Below, piece by piece: positions 42,652 through 51,543 of a DNA stretch of 57,805 nt. This stretch comes from Chloroflexota bacterium. GTDB taxonomy: Bacteria > Chloroflexota > Dehalococcoidia > Bin125. Both the position numbers and the translations under genes were made by a program. The stretch covers positions 1 through 57,805 of the forward strand of contig VXQT01000015.1 of the NCBI GenBank assembly GCA_009838915.1, written 5' to 3'. The notes beneath the pieces were generated by a model. That model was not told where the DNA came from. It saw only the letters and a list, made by a program, of their open reading frames with translations, and ran no database searches. Position 1 is the stretch's first letter. Each line of letters starts with the position of its first letter.

Positions 42652-45246
42652 GTGAGTATGCGCAGACTCCTCGCCCTGTCGTCGATCGTCGTAGTCGTCG
42701 CCGCGATCGCGTCCCTGGCAGCCTGGCAGTCGACGTTGGCGCAGGAAGATGCGGGCGACTGTCCGCCAACCGACATGGGCGAGTTGAATGAAACGAACAG
42801 TCCACTGAGCGCGTCGGGAGACTGGAGCGGCGCCGAGTGCAACGATTCCCGCTTCCACGACGGCCGGCCTGGCCGGCAGTTCATTTTCTCGGTCAGTGCT
42901 GTGGCTGTCGTGCGCGTCGACCTGAACTCCGATGACCGCGACCCGATCCTCTACTTGCAGGACGCGGAAGGCGCGCTGATCGACTCCGACGACGACACCG
43001 GCGGCAGCAATGACGCGCGGATCGAGCGCGAGTTGCCCGCCGGCGTGTACACGATCGAGGCGAGCGCGGTCGGTTGGGCGGGGCGCGACTTCGGCACGTT
43101 CGATCTCTCCGTGCGTATCGTCAGCGGCTGCCACGATGTCGTCGACCTGGGCACGCTGGAAGACTCGCTATCGTCCGAAGGAGTCTGGTCGCACTACGGC
43201 TGCGAGTCGGCCTTTCGTTCTGATCGTTCTTCGCAGCGCTACCGCTTCGAACTCTCAGAGCTGACGCGGGTGCAGATCGATCTCATCTCGGTCACGGCCG
43301 ACTCATATCTCTATCTGCTCGACGCCGATGGCGCGCTGCTGGAAGTCGACGACGACGGGGGCGACAAGTGGAACTCCCGTATCGTGCGCCTGCTAGATGC
43401 CGGGACCTTCACGCTCGAGACGACCAACTGGGGTGACCGCGATCTCAAGAACCTGCAGGAAGCCGGTTACCGTCTCAGCATTACTCGCGCCGTTGACGGC
43501 CCCACGATCAAGCTCGATGCGATCCTCGCACCCGAGCGCGTCGTGCAAGGTTTGCCGTTCGACATCCATTACCGCGTCAGCAATCTTGGCGATGCGCCGG
43601 TGTCCTCCGTCGACGGCCGCGTACAGGTCCGCGTGCGCTGGCCGTACATCTCCAACTGGCGCACTTCCGAGATCGACACCAGCGGCGATGACGGCGAGCT
43701 CTGGGGCGTCGGCGCGAGCTATCACAGCGACGAATCGCTGGCCGCGTTCGGAAGCCAGCCGCTCGAGCAACTGTTTTCCTTCTCGGGTCTCTTCACGTGG
43801 CGCCATGGTCCGTCGGACGTGATGCTCGATGTGTCGGTGCTCGACCCGGACGACAAGCGCCTCAGCCGACACGTCCTGAGTCGGCCGATCATGGTGTTGA
43901 CCGGATTCGATCTCGGCGCGCTGACCGTCAGCGTTGACGGCGCGGAGTACCGGGTGGTCTCGACGGTTGGTGAAGATGGCGAGGTCGAGACCGAGGTCAC
44001 TGCTGTGTCTGCGGGACTCCAGGCCGACGAGTCCAATAGCGCCGACGAGGATGCATCGAAACTGCCCGACGATGTCCAACTCAAGGCGCTGTACGCGGCA
44101 GGCGTCCAGACCCAGGTGCTGAGCGACTTGCCCGCCGTGGTCGACACGCTGCGAACGGCGGTCGACTCCTTCTTTGCGCAGGTGTCGCGCGGCGGCTTGC
44201 CGCTCTCCGACGTGCCGTCGCCGTCCGCGCCGACTCGCGACGCCCTGCTGGCCGTGTCCGCCTCGGCCCATCGCGAGCTGCTTGAACAGGCCGGCTTCGA
44301 TTCGAGCCGGTTCCAGTCGGCCGAGACCGCGGAGGCGCTGGTCGTGCGCGCCGGTCAGGCGGCGGCGCTGCGCATCGAGCGATCCATCGACAGGTGGAGC
44401 CTGCTCGCCGATGTCATCTCGGCGCAGGACGCGATCGCTGCCCACGCCAGCCTCTCGCTCGCTGCTCAGGTCGACGCCCGACTCGTCGAGGCGGCGGAGC
44501 TGGTGCTACTCAAACGCGGCGCCGACAACGGTTGGGATGACGCGGCCGTGGCCTCGGCGTTGGCCGACTTCCGGGGCGGCATTGATTGTCGACCCAACAC
44601 CCGCGCGCTGTCTTCTGGCGACGCCGTGCTCCGTCATCTCTCGCCGGTCTACGCCGCGATGCTCGACCGAGCGTACTGCGGGATCCTGGCGGCGGACGAT
44701 GACCACGACCAACTTCTGACCGGTCTCGGTCTCTCGATGAATCCGCTGATCCCGGAGACGGCCGTGGAGGACAGGCCGCGTCCGACGCCTCAGGTGCCCA
44801 GCGTGGAATGGGTCCTGACTCGCGTCCACGAGGACGGACGGATCGAGTTCGCAACCGAACTCTCCAACGGAGAGCAGGTCCTGCCCTCCGGCCGCATGTT
44901 CCCCGCCGACGCGCCGACCGACGTCTGGTTGCGCACCGGACCGGTGATGTTCGGCGAGACCGAGCTGGGACGAATCTACGCGCGCCGGCTCGGCACGGGT
45001 ACCGTCGAGGCGGCCTTCGTCGCCTCGGGCGGCAGACCAGCGGGTGCAGCGCGATGGAGTCTGCCGGCGGATACCGCCGTTGGCGTCTGGCTTCTCAGCG
45101 GTCCCGTCGAGCGCGCCGCTGTCGGTTCAGGAGATGACCTTGTTCAGCGGGTAGCTGACCAGCCCGCTGGCGCCGGCGCGGCGCAATTCGGGGATCATCT
45201 CTCGCTCCTGTCGTTCATCGAGAATAATCTCCAACGCAACCCATGA
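42652..45246 (+). CDS. Secreted protein with two PPC-like domains
   Basis: 864 aa, signal peptide in about 1-30 (start GTG at 42652 or ATG at 42658). Two bacterial pre-peptidase C-terminal (PPC)-like beta domains, each with paired Cys, at about 35-155 and 160-285: both contain YLQDAEGALIDSDDD / YLLDADGALLEVDDD and an end such as PAGVYTIEAS. A CARDB-like segment (about 290-400) and a long helical region follow. The last 40 codons (45127-45246) run antisense through the 3' end of hisG and their residues look non-protein-like, so the original stop may have been lost. Extracellular; function unknown. Confidence 0.75.
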   Translation: MSMRRLLALSSIVVVVAAIASLAAWQSTLAQEDAGDCPPTDMGELNETNSPLSASGDWSGAECNDSRFHDGRPGRQFIFSVSAVAVVRVDLNSDDRDPILYLQDAEGALIDSDDDTGGSNDARIERELPAGVYTIEASAVGWAGRDFGTFDLSVRIVSGCHDVVDLGTLEDSLSSEGVWSHYGCESAFRSDRSSQRYRFELSELTRVQIDLISVTADSYLYLLDADGALLEVDDDGGDKWNSRIVRLLDAGTFTLETTNWGDRDLKNLQEAGYRLSITRAVDGPTIKLDAILAPERVVQGLPFDIHYRVSNLGDAPVSSVDGRVQVRVRWPYISNWRTSEIDTSGDDGELWGVGASYHSDESLAAFGSQPLEQLFSFSGLFTWRHGPSDVMLDVSVLDPDDKRLSRHVLSRPIMVLTGFDLGALTVSVDGAEYRVVSTVGEDGEVETEVTAVSAGLQADESNSADEDASKLPDDVQLKALYAAGVQTQVLSDLPAVVDTLRTAVDSFFAQVSRGGLPLSDVPSPSAPTRDALLAVSASAHRELLEQAGFDSSRFQSAETAEALVVRAGQAAALRIERSIDRWSLLADVISAQDAIAAHASLSLAAQVDARLVEAAELVLLKRGADNGWDDAAVASALADFRGGIDCRPNTRALSSGDAVLRHLSPVYAAMLDRAYCGILAADDDHDQLLTGLGLSMNPLIPETAVEDRPRPTPQVPSVEWVLTRVHEDGRIEFATELSNGEQVLPSGRMFPADAPTDVWLRTGPVMFGETELGRIYARRLGTGTVEAAFVASGGRPAGAARWSLPADTAVGVWLLSGPVERAAVGSGDDLVQRVADQPAGAGAAQFGDHLSLLSFIENNLQRNP

Positions 45247-45996
45247 GTCATCGATCAACGGGCTGATCGTGGGGGCGTGCTCGCCGAACTTGCCAATCAC
45301 GGCGAGCACGTCCTCGAGCGATGAACGCGGTGTGTTGAGCTTCAGGCCGACCTTGCTGGTCGCGTTGATCGCGCCCTGCAGCAGCGTGTTGAGCGCCTCG
45401 ATCTTCTCGCGTCGGCCGGGATCCGACCAGGCCTCCTTGTTTGCGATCAGGCGCGGGGTGCTCTCCAGCACTTCCGCGATCACCCGCAGGTTGTTGGCCC
45501 GCAGGGACGACCCGGTCTCGGTTACGTCGACGATCGCGTCGATGATTCGCGCCTTGACCTCGGTCGCGCCCCAGCTGAATTCGACCCGCACGTCGATGCC
45601 CCGCGCTGCGAAGAACTCCCGCGTCGTGCGCACCAGTTCTGTGGCGATTACGCCGCCCTCCAGTTGCTCCAACTCCTGCACGCTCGACTCAGCCGGCACC
45701 GCCAGCACCCAGCGCGCGGGACGGCTGGTCGCCTTGCTATAGGTCATCTCGGCCACTTCGACGACGTCCGCGCCCGTCTCGATCACCCAGTCGTGGCCGG
45801 TGATGCCGACATCGACCACGCCGTCCTCGACGTAGCGCGCCATCTCCTGCGCGCGAAACATCGTGCAACTGATCTGGTCGTCGTCGATCTCGGGGAAGTA
45901 GCTGCGCGATGAGACCGTGACGCCGAAGCCGGCCCGCCGAAACAGGTCCAGCGTCGGCGCTTCCAGCGATCCCTTGGGCATTCCCAGTCTGAGCAT
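45127..45996 (-). CDS. hisG: ATP phosphoribosyltransferase, long form
   Basis: 289 aa starting MLRLGMPKGS behind GACGGAG. HisG makes the first committed step of histidine synthesis from ATP and PRPP. LRLGMPKGSLEAPTLDLFRRAGF at the N-terminus, DVGITGHDW in the middle and IDAIVDVTETGSSLRANNL for PRPP binding are clear. The C-terminal 75 residues form the ACT-like regulatory domain of long-form HisG (HisG_L), so HisZ is not needed and feedback by histidine is expected. No other his gene is in the window. Its last 120 bp overlap the convergent secreted-protein frame. Confidence 0.95.
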   Translation of the reverse strand: MLRLGMPKGSLEAPTLDLFRRAGFGVTVSSRSYFPEIDDDQISCTMFRAQEMARYVEDGVVDVGITGHDWVIETGADVVEVAEMTYSKATSRPARWVLAVPAESSVQELEQLEGGVIATELVRTTREFFAARGIDVRVEFSWGATEVKARIIDAIVDVTETGSSLRANNLRVIAEVLESTPRLIANKEAWSDPGRREKIEALNTLLQGAINATSKVGLKLNTPRSSLEDVLAVIGKFGEHAPTISPLIDDSWVALEIILDERQEREMIPELRRAGASGLVSYPLNKVIS

Positions 45997-46100
45997 GTCG
46001 GCGTCTCCGTCGCGGATCCTGCCCGCCTGTGACGATTGCAGTCTGTTTAAGTCTGTGTCACGATCATCGCCCATGCGTCAGGATGCCCAGTGTCGCGGGA

Positions 46101-46106
46101 TACACT
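46101..46106 (+). promoter_or_regulatory. -10-like hexamer TACACT, leaderless start
   Basis: Ends 6 nt before the ATG at 46113 and fixes that start against an open frame reaching 84 nt further upstream. Confidence 0.65.
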
Positions 46107-46112
46107 GCCCGC

Positions 46113-47267
46113 ATGACGACGCTCGATCCGCCCCAGGCGCAGGTGCCCCTGACCGAAGAACGCCGAGAGCGCCTGCGTGAGATGATCGCCGACGAGCTCG
46201 ACGCCGCCTGGCTCTACGACCGTCTCGCCGGCATGAGCCAGCCACCCCAGGCCCAGGTACTCAGCCGGATGTCCGAGTCGGAACTGCAGCACGCCACCCA
46301 CTGGGTGCGGTTGTTAGGCGACGAACGCTTCCCGACCGAACTGCACCGCCCCTCACTGCGCGTCCGCCTGATGGCATTTCAGGCCCGCATCTGGGGCCTG
46401 GGCTTCGTGATCTCGCAGCTTCGGCGCGAGGAATTGGTCGACATCCAGAAGTACGTCTCCGACCCGGACTCCGGTGACCTGGCCGAGGAGGAACGCGAGC
46501 ATCGCGCCACCCTGGCCGAGCTGGCACCGCAGTTCGGTGCGGTTGGCGCGGTCGGCGAGGGGCACGCAGGCGTCGGCGCCGACGGCGCGTCCACCTTTCG
46601 CGCGGCGCTGTTCGGCCTCAACGACGGCATCGTCTCCAACCTCGCCCTGATCGCGGGCGTGGCCGGTGTCGCCATCGGCTCCGAAGCGGTCCTCGTCGCC
46701 GGTATCGGCGGCTGGTTGGCTGGCGCATTCTCGATGGCCGCCGGCGAATACATCTCCGTGCGCGGTCAGTCCGAGGTGCTGCACCGGCAGATCGCGATGG
46801 AACGCGACGAGGTGCTGCTCGACCCCGAGGAAGAGAAGCAGGAGTTGGTCGCCATCTACACCGCCAAGGGGCTATCTCAGGGACTGGCCGAGCAGGTCGC
46901 CGAAGAGCTTTCGGCTAATCCGGAGTCGTTGATCGACACGATGGTGCGTGAGGAGTTGGGACTCGACCCCGAGCATCTCGGCGATCCCTGGAAGGCGGCG
47001 ATCAGTTCGTTCGGCGCATTCTCGGTCGGCGCGCTGATTCCGCTGATTCCGTTCCTGGTCTGGCACGCATCGGGCTGGACCGTCGACTACTGGGCGCTGA
47101 TCACGGGCGTCGTGGCCAGCGTGGTCACGCTGGCGGTGGCCGGTCTCTTTACTTCGCTGGTTACCAGCCGCAACCCGCTCTACGCCGCCGCCCGATCGGT
47201 GTTCGTCGGGATGCTCGCCGCCGGAGTGACCTTCGGCGTCGGCAGCTTGCTGCCCTTCGATCTCTAA
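46113..47267 (+). CDS. Erythrin-VIT1 iron/manganese transporter (MbfA-like)
   Basis: 384 aa. The N-terminal 140 residues are ferritin-like (erythrin) with metal ligands in ADELDAAWLYDRLA, ESELQHATHW and EEEREHRATL. Then comes a CCC1/VIT1 transporter with LFGLNDGIVSNLALIAG, the FSMAAGEYISVRGQ span and a cytoplasmic metal-binding helix loop rich in Glu (ERDEVLLDPEEEKQEL), with about five membrane spans. Characterised fusions of this kind (MbfA) export iron from the cytoplasm under iron stress. Divergent from hisG. Confidence 0.92.
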   Translation: MTTLDPPQAQVPLTEERRERLREMIADELDAAWLYDRLAGMSQPPQAQVLSRMSESELQHATHWVRLLGDERFPTELHRPSLRVRLMAFQARIWGLGFVISQLRREELVDIQKYVSDPDSGDLAEEEREHRATLAELAPQFGAVGAVGEGHAGVGADGASTFRAALFGLNDGIVSNLALIAGVAGVAIGSEAVLVAGIGGWLAGAFSMAAGEYISVRGQSEVLHRQIAMERDEVLLDPEEEKQELVAIYTAKGLSQGLAEQVAEELSANPESLIDTMVREELGLDPEHLGDPWKAAISSFGAFSVGALIPLIPFLVWHASGWTVDYWALITGVVASVVTLAVAGLFTSLVTSRNPLYAAARSVFVGMLAAGVTFGVGSLLPFDL

Positions 47268-47282
47268 CAGTCCCAGAGCGGC

Positions 47283-48539
47283 CTAGAACAGCCGCGACAG
47301 CTCTTCGTCGGGATCGAAGTTGTCCACGTCGACGCCGAATTCTCGCGGCAGCTCCGCGCCGAACGCCTGGGCGTCCCGCTCGAGATCGAGCTGCTCCACG
47401 CGCGGGTAGAACTCGGACGCGGGCATCCGCTCCGGGAATCCGAGCGCGCAGAGGCGTTGTCCCTGGTCGGGTATGTCGCTCAGGGCCTCGAAGATGGCCT
47501 GGCCATGGGCCAGCACGATGATATCCGGCGCATCCCCGTCTCCTCCGCGGAACGCGCGCGCCGCCAATAGCCCGCAGATGAACTCCTCGACCACCGGACG
47601 CATCGGCTGTGCGTCGTCGAGCTTGACCGGGCTCGAGGTGTAGCCGATGTCCTTGAGCGCGCGTCGGAAACCGGCGTGACCCGGCGCAACATGCGCGAAC
47701 AGCGCCTTGACATCGCCGTCGGGCGTCTGCGAACGGCTTCGGGCGAACTCAAGCACGGTGCCCCAGTCGGGTCTGGTCTCGGGATTCGGCTTCTCGCCCA
47801 GGATCTCGCCCAGCTCCTTCTCGATGCTGCGGCCGTCAACGATCAGGTACATCTCCCGTGACTCGCCGGTTTCGAGTCGCGTGAACACGGGCGGCGGTGC
47901 GGGTGCAGGAGCGCCAACACTCCGAGCGAGCGTCGGCTGGAAGGCGAACTCGTCATCCGCCTCGAATGCGCCGTCCCCGTCGTCCTCGTAGTCGACGCGC
48001 GGCAACGGCGTGCGGAAGAGCCGCGCGTCGTCCTCGATGTCGTAGAAGTCGACCTGCGCCTCGACCTCGGCGTTCTCCGGCAAGAACTCGGTGAACCCGA
48101 ACACGGAGACGCGTTCCGCCTGGTCAGCCAGGTGAGGCAGCGAGGCGATCAGCTCCTCGTTGTGAGTGCCCACGATGACCTGCCACTCCTGCTCGGGCAG
48201 CGCCGCGTCGTTCAAACTCGCGATTCTGTCGCGGATCAGGTCGGCGCAACTCTGGCCGGGGACGAATCGGTCGCCGAGCGCAATCATGAAACCCGACGAG
48301 CGCAGGAAGTGCATGAAGCCCTGCTGCCCCGGCGACCAGAACACGAAGGTGGCGTGATACGGCGCCGGTCCGCACGTTTGCTTGACGAACGCCTCGAGCC
48401 GCCGCCAGTCGGGGCGTGTATCGGGCCCGGGCGGCTGCCCGATCACGCGGCCCAGCGTGCCGTCAATCGAGGGGCCGTCAACGAACACGTAGTGTCCGCG
48501 CGGCGATGCGGTGGGCAGGTCAGGGTGCTGCAGTGTCAT
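47283..48539 (-). CDS. Tandem NYN/PIN-like domain protein
   Basis: 418 aa made of two homologous halves joined by an acidic, Pro-rich linker (about 185-225). Half 1 begins VFVDGPSIDGTLGRVIG...DTRPDW and half 2 VDGRSIEKELGEILG...ETRPDW. Each later shows a strand such as WQVIVGTHNEE or DIIVLAHGQ and a RVSVFGF / RLCALGF strand. The opening Asp in VDG and the strand order resemble the NYN (LabA-like) branch of PIN RNases, but the later catalytic acids are not obvious, so activity is uncertain. Cytosolic, convergent with the VIT1 gene. Confidence 0.6.
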   Translation of the reverse strand: MTLQHPDLPTASPRGHYVFVDGPSIDGTLGRVIGQPPGPDTRPDWRRLEAFVKQTCGPAPYHATFVFWSPGQQGFMHFLRSSGFMIALGDRFVPGQSCADLIRDRIASLNDAALPEQEWQVIVGTHNEELIASLPHLADQAERVSVFGFTEFLPENAEVEAQVDFYDIEDDARLFRTPLPRVDYEDDGDGAFEADDEFAFQPTLARSVGAPAPAPPPVFTRLETGESREMYLIVDGRSIEKELGEILGEKPNPETRPDWGTVLEFARSRSQTPDGDVKALFAHVAPGHAGFRRALKDIGYTSSPVKLDDAQPMRPVVEEFICGLLAARAFRGGDGDAPDIIVLAHGQAIFEALSDIPDQGQRLCALGFPERMPASEFYPRVEQLDLERDAQAFGAELPREFGVDVDNFDPDEELSRLF

Positions 48540-48688
48540 GGTGGGCGGCTCGTTCGTGCTTGGATGTGCAAAGCATGATGGATAGACGCCTCGTCCGCAT
48601 GGTCGGGAAATGGAGGGCGGCTTCGGCTGTCGGTCTCAATCAGCGTATCGTCAAACCGACCCCCGTGCGCGTCGCGTTCTCATCCCAG

Positions 48689-48715
48689 CTCTCCCCCCGC
48701 CAAGCGGAAAGAGAT
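48689..48715 (+). repeat. Intergenic repeat, decayed copy R10
   Basis: Left half of the large hairpin is intact (CTCTCCCCCCGC) but the right half is GCGGAAAGAG, so pairing is lost. About 17 nt before R11. Confidence 0.6.
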
Positions 48716-48731
48716 GGCGAGACCTTTATTC

Positions 48732-48777
48732 TTCTCCCCCCGCGCAGCGGGGGGAGATGCCGCAGGCAGAGGGGGGC
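48732..48777 (+). repeat. Intergenic double-hairpin repeat, copy R11
   Basis: Large hairpin CCCCCCGC-gca-GCGGGGGG, small hairpin TGCC-gca-GGCA. Ends a few bases after the nuoG stop. Confidence 0.9.
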
Positions 48778-48782
48778 TCCCG

Positions 48783-51407
48783 CTACTCCACCGCCGAAAC
48801 CACCGCCGCACTCAGCGACTCCGCCTCTGCTGCGTGCAGCGCCTGGACCGCGCCGCCCTCATGCAGCAGCGAAGCCCAGACCGCGCCCTGCGGTACGTCC
48901 TCGGTAATCTCCGCCGGCAGGATGACCTGCGCGCCGTTCGCCGCGAGGCTGATCCGCGCTCCGTCTGCGATGTTGCGAGCCGCCGCGTCGGCTGGGTGAA
49001 TCTGTAGGGAACCCGACCGCTCCAGCAGGTCGGCATTCACGTCTCCGCGCGCGGCCGACAGGCGGTCGGTGTACAGATCCCGGCCGCTGAGCAGGGTCAG
49101 ACCCTGCTCCGATGCCGCCGCGCCGCTCTCGTCAACCGGCAGGAAGCGCTGCGTGGCCGCGCCGTTGATCGGCATCCGCGACTGGGTCGCGCCAACAGAC
49201 TCAAGTGCGGCGTATCGGCTGTCTATCGCCGCGAGCGCCGCGCGGGCTTCCTGCTCGTCCGAGGGCTGCTGCGGCGCAGGGATCGGTGCTCCCGGTTCGC
49301 CGTCCTCGGTTGTCGTCGGTGTCTCGACCGCAGGCAGATCTGCGCTGAGTGCGGACAGCCACGACGTCAGCGTTCTCGCATTGCGCTGCGCAGCCGCCGC
49401 GCTTCGTAGGCGGAGAATCTGCCGATCCGCGTTCGTGATGTGTCCGTCTTTCGCAAAGGCAGACACGTCGGGCAGGACGTGCGTCGCAAGCTGCGCCGTA
49501 CCGCTCGCCACCTCGTCGATTACGACGAGGCAATCGAGATTGCCAAGCGCGGCAATCGTGGCGGCGCGATCGGGATGCAGCAGCACGGGGTTGTCCCGCG
49601 CCACGAGCAGCGCCTTCAGGCTGCCGTTTCGGGCGGCTTCGAGCATGCCGCCGACAACCAGGCCACCCTCGCCCGGAGCGATGCCCAGGTCGCGAAGCCC
49701 GACCGAGTTCGCTTCCGGCGGCAGCACATGAAGCGCCGCCGGCGCGTCGGCCGGTCCGGCCAGCGCGATCGACAGGTTGGCCGCCGCCCTGACCTGAGCT
49801 CCAGCCTGAGTTGCGTTGGAGCGCGACGGTGCGACGACAACCGCCACCGATCCGCCGCGCCGCCGCAGGGCCGTGGCCGCTGCAGCCTCGACGCCGGCGG
49901 CTGAACCGCTCACGTCGGCCAGTCCCTCCACCTCGGAGAGTCCGGTGCGCACGTCGAGATCCCTGAGCACCTGACTCGCCAACGACTGCGCGACTGCAGC
50001 CAGGTCGCCGTTCGACGGATGGATCGCGTGCGCGTCGTCGACCGCGTAGTCGGCCAGCGGATTGCGCCGTGACGAGATGCTGATCAGCGATGCGCCGTGG
50101 TTCGCCACTGCGTCCTTGATCCGCACGCCCAGCACGTTGTTCGAGGACGAGATGTCGTCGCCAATGGCGACAACCAGGTCGGCCGACTCAACCGAGGTCA
50201 GACGCGATGGCAGATGATCGGAGCCGAATGCGTCGTTCAGCGCCTCTCCAATCGCTGCCGTAATCGGTCCTAGCGACGAGTCGAGATTGACCACGCCGAT
50301 TCGGGACGCCAGCGTGCGCAGTGCGTTCAGCTCTTCCAGCGTCATCTGTCCGGAGCCGAGGACGCCGACCGCAGACGGACCGTGCTCCTCGATGATCGCC
50401 GACAGCGCGGCTGCGGCGTGTTGGGCAACTGCGTCGCCGTCTTGTTCGAAGGCGTCCTCGCCCCGGCCGATGGTCGCGGCACGCAGCCGATCGCTGTCTC
50501 TTGTCTGGTCGTAGCCGAAGCGTCCCCGCACGCAGATCTGCGAACGCGAGACATCGTTGCCGTTGCCCGGTCGCACCTGCACGCCGCGACCGTCGCGCAC
50601 GCCCATCTGGATCGTGCAGCCCATCGAGCACTCGGTGCAGGTGGTCGTCACCCAGCGGTCCGGACGCGCCACCCACTTGTTCGGCGCTTCCATCAGCGTC
50701 GCCGTCGGGCAGACGTCAATGCAGGCCCCGCAGAAGTCGCAGTTCGACTCGTCAATCTGTCCGCCCGCGCCAAACGCGATCCGCGTCGAGAATCCGCGCC
50801 CCGCCAGCGTGATCGCCGTCGTGTGACGCAGGTCGTCGCAGGCCCGCACGCAGCGCGTGCAGATGATGCACATCTGCGGGTCGAACTCGAAGAACGGATT
50901 GGCTCGGTCTGGCTCCGGTTGTTGGAAGCGGTAATAGCTGCGCGCCTCGTCCAGATACGGCTCAACATTGGCGCGGCCCACGTCGGCAGCGTCGCAAGTG
51001 GTCTGCAGTTCGCAGCGGTAGTTCTTGGAGCAGGTCACGCAGCGGTGCGTGACCTCGTTGTCGCGCAGGCAGATCTCGCCGGTGCGGCAGTGCTCGATCC
51101 GGTGACAGGTCAGGCAGCGGTCGGAGTGATTGGCCAGGATCACGGCCAGCACTTCCTGGCGCATCTCGGTCACTTCCGGCGTGTCGGTGCGCACGACCAT
51201 GCCGTCCATCACCGTGGTCGTGCAGGAAAGGGGCAGTCCGCGCATGCCCTCGACCTCGACTGCGCAGGTGCGGCAACCCGCGTAGGGCGGCAGGCCATCG
51301 AGATAGCAGAGATTTGAGATCGGGAATCCGGCGTTCTTGATAACCTCAACCAGCGGAGCCCCAACCTCAGCCTCAACCGCCCGTCCATTGATCGTAATCG
51401 TCGCCAT
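48783..51407 (-). CDS. nuoG: NADH-quinone oxidoreductase subunit G
   Basis: 874 aa from MATITINGRA behind GGGGAGA. The N-terminal 2Fe-2S domain has Cys ligands in NLCYLDGLPPYAGCRTC and the following SC. Then the His-Cys cluster region SDRCLTCHRIEHC, a second Cys set CVTCSKNYRC, and two 4Fe-4S motifs (MCIICTRCVRAC, CDFCGACIDVCP). Next comes CTECSMGC at the start of the molybdopterin-oxidoreductase-like domain. NuoG is the electron-carrying subunit of complex I; formate dehydrogenase alpha subunits share this plan but have Cys/Sec at the metal, which I do not find. It is isolated from nuoB-nuoI 4 kb away on the other strand. Confidence 0.85.
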   Translation of the reverse strand: MATITINGRAVEAEVGAPLVEVIKNAGFPISNLCYLDGLPPYAGCRTCAVEVEGMRGLPLSCTTTVMDGMVVRTDTPEVTEMRQEVLAVILANHSDRCLTCHRIEHCRTGEICLRDNEVTHRCVTCSKNYRCELQTTCDAADVGRANVEPYLDEARSYYRFQQPEPDRANPFFEFDPQMCIICTRCVRACDDLRHTTAITLAGRGFSTRIAFGAGGQIDESNCDFCGACIDVCPTATLMEAPNKWVARPDRWVTTTCTECSMGCTIQMGVRDGRGVQVRPGNGNDVSRSQICVRGRFGYDQTRDSDRLRAATIGRGEDAFEQDGDAVAQHAAAALSAIIEEHGPSAVGVLGSGQMTLEELNALRTLASRIGVVNLDSSLGPITAAIGEALNDAFGSDHLPSRLTSVESADLVVAIGDDISSSNNVLGVRIKDAVANHGASLISISSRRNPLADYAVDDAHAIHPSNGDLAAVAQSLASQVLRDLDVRTGLSEVEGLADVSGSAAGVEAAAATALRRRGGSVAVVVAPSRSNATQAGAQVRAAANLSIALAGPADAPAALHVLPPEANSVGLRDLGIAPGEGGLVVGGMLEAARNGSLKALLVARDNPVLLHPDRAATIAALGNLDCLVVIDEVASGTAQLATHVLPDVSAFAKDGHITNADRQILRLRSAAAAQRNARTLTSWLSALSADLPAVETPTTTEDGEPGAPIPAPQQPSDEQEARAALAAIDSRYAALESVGATQSRMPINGAATQRFLPVDESGAAASEQGLTLLSGRDLYTDRLSAARGDVNADLLERSGSLQIHPADAAARNIADGARISLAANGAQVILPAEITEDVPQGAVWASLLHEGGAVQALHAAEAESLSAAVVSAVE

Positions 51408-51455
51408 AGTGTCTCCCCAGGTGCAGCCAGCCGCACGCACGCGGAATCAGCCAGC

Positions 51456-51461
51456 AGTCTA
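51456..51461 (-). promoter_or_regulatory. -10-like hexamer TAGACT upstream of nuoG
   Basis: Minus strand; predicts a leader of about 40 nt with a Shine-Dalgarno sequence. Confidence 0.4.
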
Positions 51462-51531
51462 TCAGCAGGTCTGACTTTGTCGGGGATCGTCTGTCCTGGA
51501 TCCTGCATCAGGAGTTGGTCCCGGAAACCGT

Positions 51532-51537
51532 TACGCT
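51532..51537 (+). promoter_or_regulatory. -10-like hexamer TACGCT, leaderless start
   Basis: Ends 6 nt before the ATG at 51544. Confidence 0.65.
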
Positions 51538-51543
51538 GAGCGC

